A stretch of 64,000 bases of DNA from Mycolicibacterium sp. S2-37 (GTDB taxonomy: Bacteria > Actinomycetota > Actinomycetes > Mycobacteriales > Mycobacteriaceae): the NCBI RefSeq assembly GCF_017352375.1, contig NZ_JAFEVR010000015.1, positions 1 through 64,000 on the forward strand, written 5' to 3'. Positions within the stretch are counted from its first letter, which is position 1, and the number at the start of each line of letters is the position of its first letter. Positions 41,397-49,472 of this stretch are shown one piece after another. The notes under the pieces are model-generated. The model was not told where the DNA came from, did no database searches, and worked only from the letters and a program-made list of their open reading frames with translations. A program made the translations under genes and the position numbers.

Positions 41397-42109
41397 TACC
41401 GGTTGACCTCGCCATCTTGGAATCCGTTGTCGCGCAATCTTTGCAAGACGCTCTCCGTGACCGGGCCCGACGCCGGACCGTTGGTCATGTCGTTCAGCCC
41501 GGAGATCTCCCGCGCACCGCCGAAGGCGGTGAGCGCCACCACTCGTTCCTCACCCGGCTCGAACCGCACGGCGGTGCCGGACGCGATGTCGAGGTGCATG
41601 CCGAAGGCCGCGGCGCGCTCGAAACGCAGCGCCCGGTTCACTTCGAAGAAGTGGAAGTGGGAGCCCACCTGAATCGGCCGGTCGCCGGTGTTGACCACCG
41701 AGACCTCCGCGGTGTCGCGTCCGGCGTTGAGTTCGATCTCGCCGTCGGCGACGAGCACCTCGCCGGGGGTCAGGTCGCCGTCGTCCACCGAATCGCCTGT
41801 CGCGCCGGGCCGGATCGCGTCATGGATGGTCACCAGCTTCTGGCCGTCCTCGAAGAAGCCTTCGACCTGCACCGTGCCGATCAGCGGTCCGACACCGGGC
41901 AGGATGTCGTCGTCGGTCAGCACGGACGCCCCGGCGGCCGCCGCCTCCGAGACGCTCGCCCCGGCACGGGCGGCCTCCACCACTTCGTCGGCGATCAGGG
42001 CGCGCGCTTCGGCATAGGTGAGCCGCAGCCCTTTCGCCCGCCGTTTGCGCGCCAGTTCGGCGGCGAGGAACAGCAGCAGCCGGTCTTCGTCCTTGGGTGT
42101 CAGATGCAT
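41396..42109 (-). CDS. ureAB: Fused urease gamma-beta subunit (UreA-UreB fusion)
   Basis: A 237-residue single polypeptide. Residues 1 to about 100 are the gamma subunit (MHLTPKDEDRLLLFLAAELA, then LTYAEARALIADEV); residues about 110-235 are the beta subunit (TPGEVLVADGEIELNAGR, QVGSHFHFFEVNRAL, AGTAVRFEPGEE-like). No stop or restart lies between. Most actinobacteria have separate ureA and ureB; fusions are known in Helicobacter and some others. It starts 10 bases after the urtA stop and is followed directly by ureC. Confidence 0.94.
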   Translation of the reverse strand: MHLTPKDEDRLLLFLAAELARKRRAKGLRLTYAEARALIADEVVEAARAGASVSEAAAAGASVLTDDDILPGVGPLIGTVQVEGFFEDGQKLVTIHDAIRPGATGDSVDDGDLTPGEVLVADGEIELNAGRDTAEVSVVNTGDRPIQVGSHFHFFEVNRALRFERAAAFGMHLDIASGTAVRFEPGEERVVALTAFGGAREISGLNDMTNGPASGPVTESVLQRLRDNGFQDGEVNR

Positions 42110-42119
42110 TGCGTCGCGA

Positions 42120-43403
42120 TCACTTCGGCGCGATGTCGCCGGCCCACTCGTAGCCTTCGAGGTAGGGGTCGGGTTCGATCGGGGTCTTGGAATCCCACAC
42201 CTGGTAGATCAGGCCGTCGGAGCGAATCTGCCCGATGCGGGCCGTCTTGGTGATGTGGTGGTTCTCGCCGTCGACGGTGACCATGCCCTCGGGCGCGTCG
42301 AACGTCGTTCCGCCGGCGGCCGCCTGGATGGCGGGGACGTCGAACGCTCCTGCCTTCTCCGCGATCGCCTTCCACAGATAGACCCCCGCGTAGGCCGATT
42401 CCATCGGATCGGAGGTGACGCGATCGGGGCCGAACTTCGCTTTGAACGCCGCGACGAAGTCCTTGTTGGCCGGGGTGTCGAGGGTCTGGTAGTAGTTCCA
42501 TGCCGCGAGCTGACCGTCGATGTTCTGCACACCGATGCTCTTGACCTCTTCTTCGCCGACGCACATCGACATGACGGGCATGTCGGCCGCCTTCAGGCCG
42601 GCGTTGGTGTACTCGCGGAAGAACGCCACCAGCGAGTCGCCGACCACCACGTTGAACACGGCATCGGCGTCGGCGGTGCGGATCTTGTTGACGATGGTGG
42701 AGAAATCGGTCGAGCCCAACGGCGCGTAGTCCTCGCCCTTGATCTCGATCCCGTTGGCCTCGGCGTACTTTCGCACGATGGCGTTGGACGTCCTGGGGAA
42801 CACGTAATCGCTGCCGACCAGGTAGAGCGACGTGACGCCCTGTTCCTTGAGGTAGTCCAGGGACGGGATGATCTGCTGGTTGGTGGTCGCCCCGGTGTAG
42901 TAGATGTTGGGCGAATCCTCCAGGCCTTCGTACTGCTGGCCGTAGAACAGCACCGAGTTGTTGTCCTCGAACACCGGCAGCATCGCCTTGCGGCTCGCGG
43001 AGGTGTAGCCGCCGAACACCGCCGCCACACAGTCGCTGTTGATCAGCTTGTTCGCCTTCTCGGCGAAGACCGTCGGCTCCGACGCGCCATCCTCGCGGAT
43101 CAGGTCCAGCTGCTTGCCGAGGACCCCACCGGAGGCGTTGATCTCATCGACGGCCAGCACGATCGCATCGCGGATCACGGTCTCGTTGATCGCCGTGGCA
43201 CCCGACAGGGAGTTGATGGCGCCGACCTTGATGGACGGCGCCGAAGTGTCCACACACGACGCGGCGGGAGCGGCGGCGTTCTCGTCGCCCGCCCGCGATC
43301 CGCAGGCCGCGATCGCCAGAGCGGTGGTGAGTGCGACCGCACCCCATGTCACGGCTCGTCGCGGTCTGGCAAATCGGCTGGCGGCAGTGGCGGACTCAGA
43401 CAA
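42120..43403 (-). CDS. urtA: Urea ABC transporter substrate-binding lipoprotein UrtA
   Basis: A 427-residue periplasmic binding protein. The signal is lipoprotein type: TTALAIAACG, with Cys at the lipobox. The mature part is a Leu/Ile/Val-type binding fold (IKVGAINSLSGATAINET, GGYTSASRKAMLPVFE, YYTGATTNQQIIPSLDYL) characteristic of UrtA. The start is probably TTG 43403 because GTGAGG lies 5 bases upstream; no better start is nearby. The permease and ATPase genes (urtBCDE) are not in the window. Confidence 0.9.
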   Translation of the reverse strand: MSESATAASRFARPRRAVTWGAVALTTALAIAACGSRAGDENAAAPAASCVDTSAPSIKVGAINSLSGATAINETVIRDAIVLAVDEINASGGVLGKQLDLIREDGASEPTVFAEKANKLINSDCVAAVFGGYTSASRKAMLPVFEDNNSVLFYGQQYEGLEDSPNIYYTGATTNQQIIPSLDYLKEQGVTSLYLVGSDYVFPRTSNAIVRKYAEANGIEIKGEDYAPLGSTDFSTIVNKIRTADADAVFNVVVGDSLVAFFREYTNAGLKAADMPVMSMCVGEEEVKSIGVQNIDGQLAAWNYYQTLDTPANKDFVAAFKAKFGPDRVTSDPMESAYAGVYLWKAIAEKAGAFDVPAIQAAAGGTTFDAPEGMVTVDGENHHITKTARIGQIRSDGLIYQVWDSKTPIEPDPYLEGYEWAGDIAPK

Positions 43404-43533
43404 AGTTGCCTCACATGAATCTCTGGGTAGTGACAGTAGACTTCTGCGGACAAATGTATCCCTCGCTCTGCCGTTGTCAACTCGGGCGCCACACCTTCGC
43501 TGACGGTATCGGCGCAGGTGAACGCCTTTCACA

Positions 43534-43555
43534 ACTGTCACGGCGCCGTAACAGT
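43534..43555. promoter_or_regulatory. GlnR-like operator upstream of urtA-urease operon
   Basis: ACTGTcACGGC and GCCGTaACAGT form a 22-base palindrome with one mismatch. The minus strand reads AC-N9-AC with flanking GT, the reported GlnR pattern in mycobacteria. It is 131-152 bases before the urtA start. The 253-base gap 43404-43656 holds no gene. Confidence 0.5.
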
Positions 43556-43656
43556 GACGACACACGGGCCCGTTAAAGGTTCGCGCTCAGCAATGACGGG
43601 AACGCGCGCTCACGCCCATCGAAGCGAACGGCGGTCAGCGCGTCAGCAAATATCTT

Positions 43657-44121
43657 TCAGAGCCGGGCCCGCACTGCGGCCGAGAGCCGTGCGCCGTCGG
43701 CCTTACCCGCGGCGATCGCGGTGGCCGCCTTCATGACCAGACCCATCTGCTTCATGGAGGGTCGCTCGCCGAGTTGCTCGGCGACCTGGGCCATTGCGGT
43801 GTCCACCACGTCGGCGACCTCGGCTTCCGTCAACGGAGTCGGCAGGTACTCGTCGATCACCCGGGCCTCGGCGTGTTCGCTGGCGGCCAGTTCACCGCGA
43901 CCGTTCTGCGTGTAGACCTCTGCGGCCTCGGCGCGCTTGCGCGATTCGCGCGAGAGCACTTTGAGCACCTCTTCGTCGGACAGCGTGCGCGACTCCTTGC
44001 CGGCGACCTCTTCGGTCTGGATCGCGGCGAGCAGCAACCGCAGCGTCGCCGTGCGCAGTTTGTCCCTGCTCTTCATCGCCGTGGTGAGGTCGGCGCGCAG
44101 CCGTTCCTTGAGATCTGCCAT
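43657..44121 (-). CDS. GatB/YqeY domain protein (Rv3688c-like)
   Basis: A 154-residue helical protein. LKERLRADLTTAMKSRDKLR, the LLLAAIQ helix and the C-terminal KQMGLVMKAATAIAAGKADG segment define the YqeY family, which resembles the tail of GatB, the tRNA-dependent amidotransferase subunit. Its role is unknown but tRNA binding is suspected. ATG 44121 is used; the longer frame runs into the divergent promoter. The divergent gene starts 70 bases away. Confidence 0.9.
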   Translation of the reverse strand: MADLKERLRADLTTAMKSRDKLRTATLRLLLAAIQTEEVAGKESRTLSDEEVLKVLSRESRKRAEAAEVYTQNGRGELAASEHAEARVIDEYLPTPLTEAEVADVVDTAMAQVAEQLGERPSMKQMGLVMKAATAIAAGKADGARLSAAVRARL

Positions 44122-44191
44122 GGCTTCGAAGCTACGCCGGAGCCGACACGGCGACATTGTCATTTGTGACGGTGATCGACAGGATGTGATC

Positions 44192-45409
44192 ATGAGCCAT
44201 CCCGCCGACGGGTTCGGTCACGCCGGTCCGCCGCCTGGTCCGCCACCACCGGGCTATCCGCCACCCGGCTATCCCCCGCCCTACTACCCGCCGCCGGGAT
44301 TTCCCCCCGCGCCCGGCTACGGTCCGCAGGGTTACCCGCCGCCCGGTTACGGTCCGCAGGGTTACCCGCCGCCCGGCTACGGTCCGCCTCCGCCCGGATA
44401 CGGCTGGCAGCCCCCGGGCTCGCCCTACGGGGTTCTCAAGCCGGGCGTGATCCCGTTGCGGCCGCTGACGATGTCCGACATCTTCAACGGCGCGGTGAAC
44501 TACATTCGCCGCAACCCGAAGGCGACGCTGGGGCTCACGGCCGTCGTCGTCGTGGCGGCCCAGGTCATCGCGGTGCTCCTACAGATCCTGATCCCGCTCG
44601 TCACCACCGGCGCGATCGTGCCCGCGCTGAGCGGAGATGTGGTGACCGGAGGCGATTTCGTCGCACTCATCGGATCGGCGGTGGGGGCGGCGATCCCCAC
44701 GGCGCTGGCGTCTATCGTGCTGAGCGGCCTGCTGACCGTCGTGGTCGGACGCGCCGTTTTCGGCAGCGACATCACCATCAATGAGGCCTGGCAGCGGCTC
44801 AAGGGCCGACTGCTCACCCTCATCGGCTTCACGCTCCTCGAAGCCGTCGCCATCGTGGCACTGATCGCCGTGGTCACCGCGGCCGTCGTCGTGGCGGCCG
44901 CCGCCGGTGGTGGCGGCATCGCGTTCCTGGTCGGGGCTCCGCTGGTCCTCCTCAGCCTCGTGCTGATCGTCTACGCCGCCACGATGATCCTGTTCACCCC
45001 CGCGCTCATCGTGCTCGAGCGTCTCGACGTCGTCGACGCGGTCAAACGGTCGTTCGCCCTGGTGCGCAACGACTTCTGGCGCGTCTTCGGGATCTGGCTG
45101 CTCGCCGCGGTCGTCGCGGGCATGGTCGCGGGCGCGGTGGCCGTCCCGTTCAGCTTCGGCGGTCAGCTACTGACCACCACGGCCAGCTCCGACGGCCCCG
45201 CGGTCCTCGGGATCATCCTCGTCGCCATCGGAGGCGCCTTCGGCCAGATCATCACCGCACCGTTCAGCGCCGGGGTGATCGTGCTGCTCTACACCGACCG
45301 CCGGATGCGCGCCGAAGCATTCGACCTGGTGTTGCAGACCGGCGCCGCGTCCGCCCCCGGCGCCCCCGCCGACTCCACCGACCATCTGTGGCTGACCCGG
45401 CACCCGTGA
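44192..45409 (+). CDS. Proline-rich multi-pass membrane protein (Rv3689-like)
   Basis: A 405-residue protein. The first 80 residues are a cytoplasmic or extracellular Gly/Pro/Tyr-rich tail with GYPPPGY-type repeats. About six membrane helices follow (about residues 112-135, 150-190, 210-255, 300-330 and 340-370), with a conserved PLTMSDIFNGAVNYIRRNPK entry and a VVDAVKRSFALVRNDFWRVFGIW segment typical of glycerophosphoryl diester phosphodiesterase membrane-domain-like proteins. The ATG at 44192 follows AGGATGTGATC. It precedes the DUF4129-DUF4350-MoxR-DUF58 run by one base. Confidence 0.8.
   Translation: MSHPADGFGHAGPPPGPPPPGYPPPGYPPPYYPPPGFPPAPGYGPQGYPPPGYGPQGYPPPGYGPPPPGYGWQPPGSPYGVLKPGVIPLRPLTMSDIFNGAVNYIRRNPKATLGLTAVVVVAAQVIAVLLQILIPLVTTGAIVPALSGDVVTGGDFVALIGSAVGAAIPTALASIVLSGLLTVVVGRAVFGSDITINEAWQRLKGRLLTLIGFTLLEAVAIVALIAVVTAAVVVAAAAGGGGIAFLVGAPLVLLSLVLIVYAATMILFTPALIVLERLDVVDAVKRSFALVRNDFWRVFGIWLLAAVVAGMVAGAVAVPFSFGGQLLTTTASSDGPAVLGIILVAIGGAFGQIITAPFSAGVIVLLYTDRRMRAEAFDLVLQTGAASAPGAPADSTDHLWLTRHP
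44311..44370 (+). repeat. 30-bp tandem repeat in the proline-rich N-terminus
   Basis: Two copies of a 30-base unit (44311-44340 and 44341-44370) differ at one base and encode PGYGPQGYPP. Partial, diverged units flank them. The copy number could vary between strains. Confidence 0.85.
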
Positions 45410-45410
45410 C

Positions 45411-46061
45411 GTGCCGACGATAGACATCGACCGCGACGCCGCCCGCGACGCCGCACAGGCAGAGCTCGACAAGCCGATCTATCCGAAAGAATCCTGGACC
45501 GAACTGCTCTCGGAATGGATCGAAGATCTGCTCTACCGCATCGCGCAGGAGAGTTCCACGGTGCCGGGCGGCTGGGTGACCGTCGGCGTGCTGCTGACGC
45601 TGCTCGTCCTCGCCATCGTGGTCGCCGCCCGTATCGGCGCCCGCACGCTGCGCACCCGGCGCCCTGAGACCGCGCTGTTCGACGACCGCGAACTCGGCGC
45701 CGCCGAACACCGCGCAACCGCGCAACGACATGCCGCCGCGGGCGAATGGGCGCTGGCGATCCGGCACCGTCTGCGCGCAGTGGCCCGCCAGCTCGAGGAG
45801 ACCGGTGTGCTGCAACCGGTCCCGGGCCGGACGGCCACCGAACTGGCCCGCGACGCGAGCCCTGTCGCGCCGCAGCTGGCCGGTGCGCTGCGCGCCGCCG
45901 CACGAGCTTTCGACGACGTGACCTACGGCGGACGGCCGGGAAGCGACACCGAGTATCGGCTCGTCGCCGATCTCGACGACCAGCTGCGCTCGTCGTCGAC
46001 GGTGCACGCCCGCTCCGGCGAACCGCACCCCGCCGCAGGCGACTGGGCGGAGGTACGGTGA
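45411..46061 (+). CDS. DUF4129 membrane protein (Rv3690-like)
   Basis: A 216-residue protein. One membrane helix at about residues 55-73 (VGVLLTLLVLAIVVAARIG) separates a periplasmic N-terminus from a cytoplasmic DUF4129 domain (AAAGEWALAIRHRLRAVARQLEETG, then PGRTATELARDA). This domain is related to the C-terminal part of transglutaminase-like membrane proteins in MoxR clusters. GTG 45411 starts one base after the preceding stop; the stop overlaps the next gene (GTGA). Confidence 0.82.
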   Translation: MPTIDIDRDAARDAAQAELDKPIYPKESWTELLSEWIEDLLYRIAQESSTVPGGWVTVGVLLTLLVLAIVVAARIGARTLRTRRPETALFDDRELGAAEHRATAQRHAAAGEWALAIRHRLRAVARQLEETGVLQPVPGRTATELARDASPVAPQLAGALRAAARAFDDVTYGGRPGSDTEYRLVADLDDQLRSSSTVHARSGEPHPAAGDWAEVR

Positions 46062-47191
46062 CCGCGATCGGACCGACGATCGCCCAGCGCTGGCGCACGG
46101 GCCGCTGGGTGGTGTTGACGGTGCTGGTGCTCGCCGCGGTCGCGGCGGTGGGCACCTACTTCACCGCACCGCGGGACGGCGGCCCGATGGATCCGCAGTC
46201 GACGTCCCCCGAGGGCGCCCGGGCGCTGGTGACCCTGCTGCGGGACAACGGCGTCGAGGTCATCGAGGCGGACACCGTCGCTGACGTCGAACGCGCCGCC
46301 CGGCCCGACACGCTGCTGGTCCTGGCACAGACGTTCCATCTGAGCGACGACGACCTACTGCGCAGACTGGCCGCCGTCCCCGGCGACCGGCTGGTCCTCG
46401 AACCGGTGTCACGGACCCGCGAGGTGCTTGCGCCCGGACTGCGCACCGACGGCGTCAGCGCGTTGGCCGCCGACCCGGGCTGCGATCTGCGGGCGGCCGA
46501 GCGCGCCGGTGCGGTCCAGTTCGGCGTCGCCGACACCTACCGCGCCGAGTCGGACGAGGTGATGCTGACCCGCTGCTACGACGGCGCGCTGGTGCGTTAC
46601 CGATCGGCCGGCAGGGTGATCACCGTCGTCGGCACCTCGAGCTTCATGACCAACGGCGATCTGTCGCGCCAGGGCAACGCCGCGCTGGCGATGAACCTCG
46701 CCGGCGACGGCCCCCGCGTGATCTGGTTCGCACCCCAACAGCGCCAGGGCGAATCCGTCAGCAGCGCAACGATCGCCGACCTGATCCCCGAGCAGGTCCT
46801 CTGGGTCGTGGCGCAGCTCTGCCTGGTGATCGTGCTCATCGCGTTCTGGCGGGGCAGGCGCCTCGGCCCGCTGGTCGCCGAACAGCTGCCGGTCGTCGTC
46901 CGGGCATCGGAGACCGTGGAGGGCCGCGGCCGGCTCTACCGGTCGCGGCGTGCTCGCGACCGTGCCGCCGATGCCTTGCGCACCGCGGCGGTACAGCGTC
47001 TGGTCCCCCGGCTCGGTCTGGGCGCAGGCGCCGAACCGGGCGCCATCGTCGCGGCCGTCGCCCAGCGCTGCGGCAGCGATCCGGTTGCCGTGGGCCACAC
47101 TCTCTTCGGCCCGCCGCCGGGCACCGATGCGGATCTGGTCTCTCTCGCCCAACATCTCGACGACATCGAAAGGCAGGTCGCCGCCTCGTGA
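46058..47191 (+). CDS. DUF4350 membrane protein (Rv3691-like)
   Basis: A 377-residue protein with N-terminal (about 15-35) and central (about 250-268) membrane helices bracketing a periplasmic DUF4350 domain. The domain has the typical SPEGARALVTLLRDNGVEV opening and the VVGTSSFMTNGDLSRQGNAALA end, which resembles GIFT/GATase-like folds. The C-terminal part is cytoplasmic. GTG 46058 overlaps the preceding stop, and the stop overlaps moxR. Confidence 0.82.
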   Translation: MTAIGPTIAQRWRTGRWVVLTVLVLAAVAAVGTYFTAPRDGGPMDPQSTSPEGARALVTLLRDNGVEVIEADTVADVERAARPDTLLVLAQTFHLSDDDLLRRLAAVPGDRLVLEPVSRTREVLAPGLRTDGVSALAADPGCDLRAAERAGAVQFGVADTYRAESDEVMLTRCYDGALVRYRSAGRVITVVGTSSFMTNGDLSRQGNAALAMNLAGDGPRVIWFAPQQRQGESVSSATIADLIPEQVLWVVAQLCLVIVLIAFWRGRRLGPLVAEQLPVVVRASETVEGRGRLYRSRRARDRAADALRTAAVQRLVPRLGLGAGAEPGAIVAAVAQRCGSDPVAVGHTLFGPPPGTDADLVSLAQHLDDIERQVAAS

Positions 47192-48150
47192 CTCAGCCAC
47201 CACCTCAGGATTCCGCGCGCTCCGCCCTGCTCGCCCTGCGCGAGGAGATCGCCAAGGCGGTGGTCGGCCAGGACGCGGTGGTCAGCGGGCTGGTGATCGC
47301 CTTGCTGTGCCGCGGCCACGTGCTGCTGGAAGGCGTTCCCGGCGTGGCGAAAACGCTGCTGGTGCGCACGCTCGCGGCGGCGCTGCGTTTGGACTTCAAG
47401 CGGGTGCAGTTCACCCCGGACCTGATGCCCGGTGACGTGACCGGATCGCTGGTCTACGACGCCCGGACCGCGGAGTTCGAATTCCGTTCCGGCCCGGTGT
47501 TCACCAATCTGCTCCTCGCCGACGAGATCAACCGCACGCCGCCGAAGACCCAGGCCGCTCTGCTGGAGGCGATGGAGGAGCGCCAGGTCAGCGTGGACGG
47601 CGAGCCGCGGCCGCTGCCCGACCCGTTCATCGTCGCAGCCACCCAGAATCCGATCGAGTACGAAGGCACCTACCAGCTGCCCGAGGCACAACTCGACCGG
47701 TTCCTGCTCAAACTCACCGTTCCGCTGCCGCCGCGCCAGCAGGAGATCGCGATCCTCGACCGGCACGCCCGCGGATTCGACCCGCGCGACCTGTCGGCGG
47801 TGCGCCCGGTGGCCGGACCGGCCGAACTCGCCGCGGGCCGGGAGGCCGTGCGCCGGGTGCGGGTGGCCGACGAGGTGCTGGGTTACATCGTCGACATCGC
47901 CGGCGCGACCCGCAGCTCTCCCGCGCTGCAGCTCGGTGTATCCCCTCGCGGCGCCACCGCTCTGCTGGCGACCGCGCGGTCGTGGGCGTGGCTGTCGGGG
48001 CGCGACTACGTCACCCCCGACGACGTCAAGGCGATGGCCCGACCGACGCTGCGGCACCGCATCGCGCTACGACCGGAGGCGGAACTCGAAGGCGCTCAAC
48101 CGGACAACGTGCTCGACGGCATCCTCGCCGCCGTGCCCGTCCCCCGATAG
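47188..48150 (+). CDS. moxR2: MoxR-family AAA+ ATPase (Rv3692-like)
   Basis: A 320-residue MoxR ATPase. Walker A GVPGVAKTLLVRTLA (about residues 50-64), Walker B LLLADEINRTPPKTQAALLEAMEERQV (about 109-135) and sensor I AATQNPIEYEGTYQLPEAQLDRF are intact. The P-loop ends AKT rather than GKT, as usual in MoxR. It should act as a chaperone with the DUF58 protein encoded next. GTG 47188 overlaps the DUF4350 stop; the stop shares a base with the DUF58 start. Confidence 0.93.
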   Translation: MTQPPPQDSARSALLALREEIAKAVVGQDAVVSGLVIALLCRGHVLLEGVPGVAKTLLVRTLAAALRLDFKRVQFTPDLMPGDVTGSLVYDARTAEFEFRSGPVFTNLLLADEINRTPPKTQAALLEAMEERQVSVDGEPRPLPDPFIVAATQNPIEYEGTYQLPEAQLDRFLLKLTVPLPPRQQEIAILDRHARGFDPRDLSAVRPVAGPAELAAGREAVRRVRVADEVLGYIVDIAGATRSSPALQLGVSPRGATALLATARSWAWLSGRDYVTPDDVKAMARPTLRHRIALRPEAELEGAQPDNVLDGILAAVPVPR

Positions 48151-49472
48151 TGGTTCTCACCGGCCGGACCGGACTGCTGGCGCTGCTCGGCGTCCTGCCG
48201 GTCGCATTCACACCGGTGCCCGCCCTGGTGTTCGTGGTGCTGTTGGCCGTGCTGGTGGTCGCCGTCGTCGTGGACGTGATGTCGGCGGCGAACGTCCGCG
48301 AGCTCACCCTGACCAGATCCGGTGACAGCACGGCGCGCCTCGGGCAGCCGGTCGCGGCGGTGCTGACGGTGCACAACATCGGCCGCCGCCGGTTCCGCGG
48401 TCGCATCCGGGACGCCTGGCCGCCCAGTGGCTGTGGGACACCCCGCGCACACGCCGTCGACCTAGCTGCGGGGCAACAGGTCTCGCTGACCAGCCGGCTG
48501 CAACCGGTACGGCGCGGTGACCTGCGGTCGGCGCAGGTGACCGCCCGCTCGATCGGCCCACTCGGCCTGGCCGGTCGCCAGGGCGGCCACCGGGTACCGG
48601 CGACCATCCGGATCCTGCCGCCCTTCCTGTCACGCAGGCATCTACCGTCACGGCTGGCGCGACTGCGCGAACTCGAGGGAGCGACACCCGCGCTGATCCG
48701 CGGTCAGGGCACCGAATTCGACTCGCTGCGCGAATACGTCCCCGGCGACGACGTCCGCTCGATCGACTGGCGCGCGACGGCACGGCGGAGCGACGTGATG
48801 GTGCGGACGTGGCGGCCCGAACGCGACCAGCGCATCGTCATCGTCCTCGATACCGGGCGGACATCGGCCGGCCGCGTCGGCGTCGATCCGACCGCCGGGC
48901 AGCCCGGCGGTTGGCCCCGGCTGGACTGGTCGATGGACGCCGCCCTGCTGCTCGCCGCCCTGGCCGCGCGCGCAGGCGACCGGGTGGACTTCCTCGCCCA
49001 CGACCGCGTCTCGCGCGCCGGCGTGTTCAACGCCTCGCGCACCGAACTGCTCGCCCAGCTGGTGAACGCGATGGCGCCGCTGGAACCCGCCCTCGTCGAA
49101 ACCGACACGGCGGCAATGGTGTCGGCGATCCAGCGACGCGTCCGGCGCCGCGCGCTGGTGGTGTTGCTGACCGATCTGAACGCCTCGGCGCTCGACGAGG
49201 GCCTGATGGAGGTCGTGCCGCAGCTCGCCGGCCGCCACCACGTGCTGATCGCGGCGGTCGCGGATCCCCGGGTCGACGGACTGGCCTCGGCGCGTGCGGA
49301 CGCCGCTGCCGTCTACGCCGCGGCCGCCGCGGAACGCTCGCGCATCGAGCGGCACGGTATCGCCGTCCGCCTCCGGCGCAACGGTGTGGACGTCGTCGAT
49401 GCGGCGCCCGAGGATCTCGCGCCCGCGCTGGCCGATCACTATCTGGCTCTCAAGGCCACCGGTCGGTGGTGA
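48150..49472 (+). CDS. DUF58 protein with VWA-like domain (Rv3693-like)
   Basis: A 440-residue protein. Two N-terminal membrane helices (about residues 5-40) and a short beta domain precede DUF58, with the signature GTEFDSLREYVPGDDVRSIDWRATARR-type core near 190-216 and RTWRPERDQRIVIVLDTGRT leading into a VWA-like fold. DUF58 proteins are the usual partners of MoxR ATPases. GTG 48150 shares its G with the moxR stop. It converges on the SpoIIM-like gene with no gap. Confidence 0.88.
   Translation: MVLTGRTGLLALLGVLPVAFTPVPALVFVVLLAVLVVAVVVDVMSAANVRELTLTRSGDSTARLGQPVAAVLTVHNIGRRRFRGRIRDAWPPSGCGTPRAHAVDLAAGQQVSLTSRLQPVRRGDLRSAQVTARSIGPLGLAGRQGGHRVPATIRILPPFLSRRHLPSRLARLRELEGATPALIRGQGTEFDSLREYVPGDDVRSIDWRATARRSDVMVRTWRPERDQRIVIVLDTGRTSAGRVGVDPTAGQPGGWPRLDWSMDAALLLAALAARAGDRVDFLAHDRVSRAGVFNASRTELLAQLVNAMAPLEPALVETDTAAMVSAIQRRVRRRALVVLLTDLNASALDEGLMEVVPQLAGRHHVLIAAVADPRVDGLASARADAAAVYAAAAAERSRIERHGIAVRLRRNGVDVVDAAPEDLAPALADHYLALKATGRW

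Noticed and set aside
40128..41672. 514-codon plus-strand frame opposite ureC
   Set aside because: Antisense shadow of the urease alpha subunit.
44200..44420. CRISPR-like periodicity
   Set aside because: The repeats are in-frame Pro/Gly/Tyr codons within a membrane protein gene, with no spacers.
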